Assembly: GCA_037046615.1 (NCBI GenBank)
Contig: JBAOHD010000034.1
Coordinates: 124,001 to 188,000, forward strand
Direction of reading: 5' to 3'
Source: Phosphoribacter sp037046615
GTDB lineage: Bacteria; Actinomycetota; Actinomycetes; Actinomycetales; Dermatophilaceae
DNA length: 64,000 nt
Below the pieces are notes generated by a model. The model was not told the origin of the DNA. It was given only the letters and a program-made list of their open reading frames with translations, and did no database searches. The position numbers were made by a program, and so were the translations under genes. Below, piece by piece: positions 56,457 to 64,000 of this stretch (the first letter of the stretch is position 1; each line of letters begins with the position of its first letter).

Positions 56457-58012
56457 CCATAGAGCGCCCTGGCTGAGGCAATCGACTCGTCCACCGGCAC
56501 GAGCAGGCCCGCCCCCAGATGCCTCGACTGGCCGACCGCGACCAGCGCCGTGGGTGGCAAGACCGCCGCCAGGTCGAACTTCGCCGTGTAGGGCTGGGCA
56601 ATGACGCCCTGTGGAAGTTTGTGGGCAAACCGTTCCACGCGACTGTCGTGGATCGGGTGGATGTCGTGCACCCGGACACCCCAGGATCTGACCTGCTCCA
56701 CGATGCCGCGGTAACGCTCACTGCCCTTCGCGCTCGGGACGAGTCGCTCCCTGAAGACGTGGCCGATGGACAACAGGGCCGCATCCTCCAGAGACCAGCG
56801 AGAGCCTCCACCTTGCCGACGCGTCTCGGTGACCATGCCGGGCACTGGCCGCCAATAGCGCACGACACCTTCCTGCGGCGCAGGCCAGAACTGTGACGGA
56901 TCGAGGTCAAACCGTGGCCCGAGATCGATCGCGGTCGCGCCGGGACGGTAGACCTTGCGCACGCTGCGGATGCAGCGCTCAACGCTGACAAGGTCCTCGG
57001 GGGCCGCGCCCCCGGGGGCCAAGACCACGAAAGCACCATGCTCGGCGTGGTGCCCTGCTGCTTGGAGCACCTCGGCATCCAGGTATTGCAGGGCAACACG
57101 ATTGGCGGGTCGCTCCGCCTCCTCCGCATACCGTCCCGTCAGCAAAGGCACCGGAAGATCACCGAGGTATGCCGCGAACGCCCGGTGAAGCGCCACGCAC
57201 CATCTCACACGTTCATGGGCGTCGATCGGTTGACGCAGTGGCATCGCGATCGCGCCCACCCAGGGGAGATCTGGAATCGGCGGGGTCGGCGAACGGTAGG
57301 TGAATGAGCGCACGCGGGAGCCGGCGATGCGAGGAGCACCAGGCTGACTGGTCCACGTGTGGCGATCCTGCGACGGCGTGAGCCGCTTCAGCGGTCGGGC
57401 GATGGCGTAATCAGCTTCCAGCTCGTCAATGCGCCCGGAGATCGGAGTGCGCACCTGCAGGCCCCCGGAAGCAGGGAAAGCGGTATCGGTCGCGTCCCGA
57501 TAGTGGGTCGCGTCGATGTCCGCCACTTCGAGGATGACCGGTGTGTCTGCCTCGCCGAGGCAGGAGACGTCCTCACAGAGCGCGGCAATCGTGTCGACGA
57601 TGTCTGCGGGAGCGTCCTCGTCCCAGGCCCACCCGTAGGCCCCGCCCACCGCCACTGCGTCTGACTGATGCTTACGGACCTTGCGTCGGGTCGGCACAGA
57701 CTTCTGGGCAGTATCGAAGACACCCTCGTCGCGGTAGGACTCGGTGGGAGTGCGGTGGGGTGCCACCGGTGTCGACGGAGGGAAGGCGAGGGCGCTGGGC
57801 GCATGGTCTTCCATCCACTGCAGTGCCTGGAGAGATCGAGGCGCGGGGCGCAGGTCGCCGTTGAGTTCGATTGCCTGACTGCCCTTGCCCGCGGAATGCA
57901 TGAGGGCCGAGAACAACCGGGCCGTGTCAGGGAATGGTGACGCCTGACCGTCAGGTTTGTGACCGAGGTAGACCCCCAGAGGGAATCGTGCTCGAATGGC
58001 GAGGGCGGGCAT
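56444..58012 (-). CDS. csb2: Type I-G Cas5-Cas6-like protein Csb2
   Basis: The 522-residue protein of the GSU0054/Csb2 family starts LAIRARFPLGVYLGHKPDGQ, with PDTARLFSALMHSAG next, the Cas5-like RAMP start. A C-terminal half carries TGRYAEEAERPANRVALQYL and VRVHDIHPIHDSRVERFAH, with His residues suited to Cas6-type repeat cleavage. In type I-G this one protein is thought to serve as Cas5 and Cas6, so it should cut the array RNA here. It starts three bases after the csb1 stop. Confidence 0.9.
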   Translation of the reverse strand: MPALAIRARFPLGVYLGHKPDGQASPFPDTARLFSALMHSAGKGSQAIELNGDLRPAPRSLQALQWMEDHAPSALAFPPSTPVAPHRTPTESYRDEGVFDTAQKSVPTRRKVRKHQSDAVAVGGAYGWAWDEDAPADIVDTIAALCEDVSCLGEADTPVILEVADIDATHYRDATDTAFPASGGLQVRTPISGRIDELEADYAIARPLKRLTPSQDRHTWTSQPGAPRIAGSRVRSFTYRSPTPPIPDLPWVGAIAMPLRQPIDAHERVRWCVALHRAFAAYLGDLPVPLLTGRYAEEAERPANRVALQYLDAEVLQAAGHHAEHGAFVVLAPGGAAPEDLVSVERCIRSVRKVYRPGATAIDLGPRFDLDPSQFWPAPQEGVVRYWRPVPGMVTETRRQGGGSRWSLEDAALLSIGHVFRERLVPSAKGSERYRGIVEQVRSWGVRVHDIHPIHDSRVERFAHKLPQGVIAQPYTAKFDLAAVLPPTALVAVGQSRHLGAGLLVPVDESIASARALYGWGS

Positions 58013-58015
58013 GGG

Positions 58016-59239
58016 TCACCGATCCCCGTCGGCGTCAGCGATGATGCCACCAGCGATGAGAGGGTTGCCCTCGACCTCGAAGACCTGCCCCTCCCAGCGG
58101 ATTCCCAGAGCGACCGCTTCATCGATCGCTCGCTCAAGGAGAGCGTCGGCAGCCGCGCTGTCGGGCGCCTCGAGATGGACCTTGTTTCCGTACCGTGCAT
58201 CCAACTCGCAGGTCGGCCGGTCCACTTCGACAAGGTCACAGTTGGCTCGGAAGTTGAGTTCGTCGTAGGAGCGAGCGAGGCCAGCGAGGGCGAGGCTCGC
58301 AAGGAGGGCCCGTGCAGTGGCGTCCCCTTGCACACCCAGGCCGAAGCGCAGTTGTCGTAAAGCGCTGAACGACAGGACGTTGGTGCGCAGGATGCGGCGG
58401 CATGACACGAAACCGAGCCCCTCAAGCGAGGGCGGGATTGAGCCCAGCACGAGGGCAGAGCCAGACGTGGTGCCCTTGCCGGCCTTTGCGATTGCCTTCC
58501 GAACGCTCTCAACCGTGCCGGGGCTGAGCTCCGACTCCTGCGCTTCGAGGAGCGCTGTCATCTCTTTCGCACCCAGGCGCACGCTCGGTGCGATCTCGTC
58601 CCGCCGCGCGGCACCCCTCGGGGCAATGTGCGTCGCGTCAGCGCTCTGGTCGGACAGAATGCCGATGGTCTCGCCGACCAGCGCGCTCCTGGTGCGGACC
58701 TGGTGGCTGCGGCGAGTGGAGTCCCAAAGCCCCATGACCAGGCCGATGGGAGAGAGTTCCAACAGCGCGCGGGAGTTGGCCGGGGTGCAGTCACGGGCGG
58801 CGCGGTAGGTCGGGTGATCGGTCACGGGCTTGCCGTCAATGGAACCTGAGCGGATATGCCCATCAAACGCGCGATGCGGTAGGTCCAAGCACGTGACCGG
58901 TTCCATCCCGGCGTAGGTCACGCGGATGCGGGGTGTCCGGCTCAGCAGTGGGTGACCGTCCCGGATGGCCAAGGAAAGCTGCTCCTCGATGCGGTTGAGC
59001 GAACTGCCCTTGCTGTCCAGCACTACCGTCTTGACGGCCTCGGCTCGACCTGTCTCGGAGTTGGTCGCAAACCGCGTCTCGAAGGCGTAGGTCGCGTTGT
59101 TGCCACGCACATAGCGTGCCGGTGCGATGCCTGCCTCCTCTCCGGCTGCGGGCGTGAGTTCGGTGCGGAGCGTGAGGACGCTGCCGCCACCGGGAGAGCA
59201 AGCCGTCAGAAGGGTCTCGAAATCCAGATGCGCCGCCAT
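58016..59239 (-). CDS. csb1: Type I-G Cas7 backbone protein Csb1
   Basis: The 407-residue RAMP protein of the GSU0053 family should coat the crRNA as the Cascade backbone. Family segments are SVLTLRTELTPAAGEEAGIAP, VLDSKGSSLNRIEEQL, DLPHRAFDGHIRS and the characteristic SPIGLVMGLWDSTRRSHQ. ATG 59239 has AAAGG six bases before it. It is the first cas gene, with a 137-bp upstream region that includes an inverted GTGTCA/TGACAC pair. Confidence 0.93.
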   Translation of the reverse strand: MAAHLDFETLLTACSPGGGSVLTLRTELTPAAGEEAGIAPARYVRGNNATYAFETRFATNSETGRAEAVKTVVLDSKGSSLNRIEEQLSLAIRDGHPLLSRTPRIRVTYAGMEPVTCLDLPHRAFDGHIRSGSIDGKPVTDHPTYRAARDCTPANSRALLELSPIGLVMGLWDSTRRSHQVRTRSALVGETIGILSDQSADATHIAPRGAARRDEIAPSVRLGAKEMTALLEAQESELSPGTVESVRKAIAKAGKGTTSGSALVLGSIPPSLEGLGFVSCRRILRTNVLSFSALRQLRFGLGVQGDATARALLASLALAGLARSYDELNFRANCDLVEVDRPTCELDARYGNKVHLEAPDSAAADALLERAIDEAVALGIRWEGQVFEVEGNPLIAGGIIADADGDR

Positions 59240-59280
59240 GGGAATACCTTTCGTAAGAGTGTTCGATAATGCGGTTAGGG

Positions 59281-59315
59281 GTGTCAGTTAGACATTTCGG
59301 GCAGTTCAATGACAC
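59281..59315. promoter_or_regulatory. Inverted GTGTCA/TGACAC pair upstream of csb1
   Basis: GTGTCA (59281-59286) and TGACAC (59310-59315) are exact inverted copies 23 bp apart in the region 40-80 bp upstream of the first cas gene. The stretch is poorer in G/C than its surroundings. It could be an operator for the adjacent HTH protein. Confidence 0.4.
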
Positions 59316-59376
59316 TGAAACACATGCCACTGACAGCGCTATGGCCAGACGGCTTCACGGCCGGTCAAAGCCAGGA

Positions 59377-59574
59377 TCAGGCCCGCGTCATTCGCCGACT
59401 TTGATTGGCGGAGATTCCCTCGCGCCCCGCCTCGCCATAGCGACGGACCCACGCCCTCAACGTCGTCGGGGGGATCATCAGAGCGCGCGCCGTCTCGGCT
59501 GCGGACAGATGCCGCGCCACGACGAGATTCACTGCACGCCGCTTCAAGCCATCGCTATAAGAAATCCGTCCCAC
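59377..59574 (-). CDS. Small helix-turn-helix protein upstream of the cas operon
   Basis: A 65-residue protein from GTG 59574, behind a strong AGGGAGG site. It is almost all one HTH: RISYSDGLKRRAVNLVVARH, then LSAAETARALMIPPTTLRAW and VRRYGEAGREG. The fold is that of IS3-type OrfA proteins and related small DNA-binding proteins. No OrfB or terminal repeats are nearby. It ends 137 bp before csb1, same strand, so it may be a cas regulator or a transposase remnant. Confidence 0.65.
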   Translation of the reverse strand: MGRISYSDGLKRRAVNLVVARHLSAAETARALMIPPTTLRAWVRRYGEAGREGISANQSRRMTRA

Positions 59575-59719
59575 GGCGACCTCCCTGGATCGATAGCCCC
59601 AGGATGACCCACTCACCCGACTGGCCACGATCTTCCGCCTGTGCCATCAATCACAAGGCGCTGGCCTTACTCGCTTCGCTCCTAGCGTACGAACAGCGGC
59701 GCTACGGTGGACCTGCTGG

Positions 59720-59801
59720 GCGAGGCCCTTTCGTTGAGGCGCGAGTAGCGACGCGCGAAAGGCCCATACCGACGGCCTCGCTCGGCCCCGTCCCTGCGGC
59801 G

Positions 59802-59808
<7 letters not shown>
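59720..59808 (+). repeat. Orphan degenerate CRISPR repeat upstream of the cas operon
   Basis: 59720-59741 matches the last 20 bases of the array repeat in crRNA orientation (GGGGAGCCCTTCGTTGAGGC) with one substitution and two single-base insertions; GTTGAGGC is exact. A weaker repeat-like stretch (TCGCTC ... GTCAGGC, 59779-59808) follows after 37 bp, one spacer length. It reads rightward, away from the cas genes, in the gap 59575-59801. A crRNA-like regulatory RNA, or a relic of an older array, would both fit. Confidence 0.5.
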
Positions 59809-62219
<2,411 letters not shown>

Positions 62220-62330
62220 CGCCACTCCCTTGGTATGCCGGTATGCCGGTTCGCCGGGTATGCCGCCCCGCGCCACCTGCCGACAAATCACCGGATCGCT
62301 CACCCTAATCCGCCGTCGACCCAACAGCCT

Positions 62331-62380
62331 GCTCGGTGCTGCTCGGTGCTGCTCAGTGCCCCTCGGTGCCGCTCGGTGCC
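62331..62380 (+). repeat. 10-bp tandem repeat upstream of the thioredoxin gene
   Basis: Five near-identical units of GCTCGGTGCT lie in the 205-bp divergent region between the UvrA-like and thioredoxin genes. The same region holds three GTATGCC motifs (62233, 62242, 62258), the densest cluster in the window. Confidence 0.75.
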
Positions 62381-62424
62381 GCTTGTCAGCGGCGAAGGCG
62401 AGCGGCACGGCATACCCTCGTGTC

Positions 62425-62859
62425 ATGGCCGCACCCGTCATCGCGTGCCCTTCCTGCGGCACGAAGAACCGCCTGCCCCTCATCGCCCGAGGGCACCCGC
62501 GCTGCGCCTCCTGCAAGACCGACCTGCCCTGGCTCGTCGACGCCGGCGACGGCGACTTCGACCAGATCGTCGACACGTCCGCGCTCGTCGTCGTCGACCT
62601 CTGGGCGCCGTGGTGCGGGCCGTGCCGGATGATCGCACCCACGCTCGAGACCCTCAGTCGCGAGCTCGCCGGACGGGTCAAGATCGTCAAGGTCAATGTC
62701 GACCACGCGCCGGCACTCTCCACGCGGTTCGCAGCCCAGAGCATCCCGATGATCGTCGTCCTCGACGAGGGTCGGGTCGTCGACACTCTCATCGGCGCTC
62801 AACCTGCCCCGATCCTCCGGGCCCGGATCACGGGCGCCCTGGAGCGCCGCCAGCAGTAG
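62425..62859 (+). CDS. Thioredoxin (Trx2/TrxC type with N-terminal zinc motif)
   Basis: The 144-residue thiol-disulfide reductase has an N-terminal zinc ribbon of the Trx2 type (IACPSCGTKNRLP and RCASCKTDLPW) and the active site VVDLWAPWCGPCRMIAP. The cis-Pro is in AAQSIPMIVVLD. It starts at ATG 62425, with no clear ribosome site. TrxC-like proteins in E. coli respond to oxidative stress. It is a stand-alone gene. Confidence 0.92.
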   Translation: MAAPVIACPSCGTKNRLPLIARGHPRCASCKTDLPWLVDAGDGDFDQIVDTSALVVVDLWAPWCGPCRMIAPTLETLSRELAGRVKIVKVNVDHAPALSTRFAAQSIPMIVVLDEGRVVDTLIGAQPAPILRARITGALERRQQ

Positions 62860-62917
62860 GACGACGTCCCGATCTCACTTTGTCTCGATGGTGATTTTCT
62901 GATGTCATGATGAGCTG

Positions 62918-63142
62918 ATGCGGACGACCTTGGAGCTCGATGACCAGGTGCTGGCGGCCGCCCGGGCGCTGGCCCGCGCGCTTGGCACGTCACTCGGCGA
63001 GGCGGTCTCCGAGCTTGCTCGACGGGGTCTCCGGGCAGATCAACCGCCGGTCGACGTGGGCTACAGCCCGGTTCCGATCATGATCGGCGACGCCGACACG
63101 ATCGTCACCGACGAGCTCGTCACGGCCCTCCGTGATGGCTGA
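62918..63142 (+). CDS. VapB-type antitoxin
   Basis: A 74-residue protein with an N-terminal ribbon-helix-helix (MRTTLELDDQVLAAARALA, then GTSLGEAVSELARRGL) and an extended C-terminus (DTIVTDELVTALRDG) of the kind that wraps around a PIN toxin. It ends three bases before the toxin reading frame. The toxin next to it is truncated, so the antitoxin may act alone or on a homologous toxin. Confidence 0.8.
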   Translation: MRTTLELDDQVLAAARALARALGTSLGEAVSELARRGLRADQPPVDVGYSPVPIMIGDADTIVTDELVTALRDG

Positions 63143-63145
63143 CGC

Positions 63146-63487
63146 ATGATGGCCGGGCAGTGGGCCACGTGCCCCATGACCGAGGCCGCCCTGATGCGAC
63201 TGCTGCTCAACCCCGCCGTCACCGGGAGAGCGAGGTCGCAGCGGGAGGTCAGCGCGATCCTCGCCGGCTTCGCGCACGACCCCCGATGGCGCTTCATTCC
63301 CGACGACAGCTCATGGCGCAACCCACTCGTCGACACGTCGGTGCTGATGGGCCACCAGCAAGTGACCGACCCCCACCTGGTCAACCTGGCCGCTGCCCAC
63401 GGCGCGACGCTCGCGACCTTCGACGCCGCCCTGCCGACGTGGCTCACACCGGCAGACCGACACCACGTCCTGGTCATCCCAACCTGA
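63146..63487 (+). pseudogene. VapC-like PIN-domain toxin, N-terminus missing
   Basis: The frame begins at what is normally residue 45 or so of this VapC group: WATCPMTEAALMRLL, with the central Glu, then DTSVLMGHQQVTDPHLV and ATLATFDAALPTWL, with the later acidic residues. The opening strand and first catalytic Asp (usually LLDVNVLL-like) are absent, and the antitoxin stop lies directly upstream with no room for it. A short in-locus deletion is the simplest reading. It is likely inactive. Confidence 0.75.
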
Positions 63488-63528
63488 GGTCAGGACCAAC
63501 CTGAGGTCAGGACCAACCTGAGGTCAGG
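63483..63528. promoter_or_regulatory. Three tandem palindromic sites upstream of the amino-acid dehydrogenase gene
   Basis: CCTGAGGTCAGG, a near-perfect palindrome, occurs at 63483, 63500 and 63517 with an exact 17-bp period. The first copy overlaps the VapC-like stop codon. The next gene starts at 63655. A cooperative repressor or activator array for that gene is the simplest idea. Confidence 0.6.
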
Positions 63529-63654
63529 CAACCCGAGCTCAGTCCGACCTGACTTTATGCTCCGCGCCCGGTAAATTGGTCCGATACCCACTTTCGGTGA
63601 CCGGGCCCACCCCGCCCGGTTTCCCGCACACCCAGACAGGAGCACGTCGTCAGC

Positions 63655-64000
63655 ATGGCCGGTCGCGACATCCGCGAGGTTGGCATTGTCGGGGCAGGGA
63701 TCGTCGGTCTGTCGACCGCATGGTTCCTCCAAGAGCAGGGCGTCAAGGTCACGGTCTTCGATCGCTTGGGCGTCGCCGCCGGTGCGAGTTGGGGCAACGC
63801 CGGCTGGCTGACCCCCGGCATGGCGGTGCCGCTGCCCGAACCAGCCGTCCTGCGCTACGGCATGCGAGCCCTGCTGAGCCCGAGCTCCCCCGTTTATGTC
63901 CCGCCGACGACCAACCCGGCCACCCTGACCTTCCTCACGCAGTTCGCCCGCAACTGCACCGCGCCGCGCTGGCGCAAGGCGATGCAGGCACTCATCCCCC
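63655..64000 (+). CDS. FAD-dependent D-amino-acid dehydrogenase/oxidase (DadA-like), N-terminal part
   Basis: The first 115 residues of a DAO-family flavoenzyme: REVGIVGAGIVGLSTAWFLQ (FAD motif), VTVFDRLGVAAGASWGNAG, and GWLTPGMAVPLPEPAVLRYG, which is typical of DadA. It oxidises D-amino acids at the membrane in related bacteria. ATG 63655 has AGGAG 12 bases upstream. The gene runs off the window end. The triple palindrome 130 bp upstream is a likely control site. Confidence 0.88.
   Translation, partial: MAGRDIREVGIVGAGIVGLSTAWFLQEQGVKVTVFDRLGVAAGASWGNAGWLTPGMAVPLPEPAVLRYGMRALLSPSSPVYVPPTTNPATLTFLTQFARNCTAPRWRKAMQALIP

Noticed and set aside
59377..59574. A complete IS3 element upstream of csb1
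   Set aside because: Only an OrfA-like HTH is present; no OrfB, terminal inverted repeats or target duplication could be found.

Overview
The window is high-GC DNA with dense, overlapping operons (many 4-bp ATGA/GTGA junctions). It carries the coproporphyrin-type haem pathway (hemQ present), an actinobacterial MocR regulator, DUF222/HNH and LLM-family genes. This points to an actinomycete, most likely a Micrococcales member of the Intrasporangiaceae/Dermatophilaceae type. That placement is inferred from gene families and base composition only.

Layout. 1-7.3 kb is a haem operon, hemC(partial)-hemE-hemG-hemQ-hemH-hemB-hemL. 7.4-11 kb holds a LuxR-type response regulator with its histidine kinase, a small unknown gene and an MFS transporter. 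11-15.4 kb is a compact lipid/isoprenoid locus: type III polyketide synthase, isoprenylcysteine-methyltransferase-like enzyme, FAD reductase and idi on the minus strand, with a divergent UbiA prenyltransferase. 15.4-26 kb holds an LLM flavoenzyme, a BenE-type transporter facing a MocR regulator, an HNH endonuclease, a CPBP protease, a stress flavin-binding protein, an NAD(P)-binding protein, a VOC protein and a PAP2 phosphatase. 26-33 kb holds a broken RND pump, a broken lipoprotein locus and a DEAD-box helicase. 33-45.2 kb holds a SIMPL protein, homocysteine methyltransferase, glycogen phosphorylase, a CdiI-like immunity protein, xthA, DUF2177, a persulfide/sulfite module (TauE facing a CstB-like enzyme across a CsoR/CstR-type operator), a DUF2202 lipoprotein, a second MFS gene, and a lipoprotein and membrane-protein pair.

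45.25-59.6 kb is a type I-G (formerly I-U) CRISPR-Cas locus. It has an array of about 49 repeats of 36 bp, split by an IS256-family element, followed on the minus strand (read from the far end) by csb1, csb2, cas3, csb3, cas4-cas1 and cas2. Repeat decay at the left end and cas2 at the right end show that the leader is on the right and the array reads leftward. Upstream of the cas operon lie a small HTH gene and a lone degenerate copy of the 3' part of the CRISPR repeat, which may be a crRNA-like regulatory RNA or a relic. 59.8-64 kb holds a UvrA-like ABC protein, a thioredoxin, a VapBC pair whose toxin has lost its N-terminus, a triple palindromic operator-like repeat and the start of a D-amino-acid dehydrogenase-type gene.

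Two patterns run through the whole window. First, the non-palindromic heptamer GTATGCC/GGCATAC occurs close to 90 times, on both strands about equally, while its CpG form GTACGCC is nearly absent. Second, many genes, including essential haem genes, carry single-base frameshifts, which suggests assembly or sequencing indels rather than real decay in most cases. Frameshifted genes are given below as whole genes, with the likely shift position.
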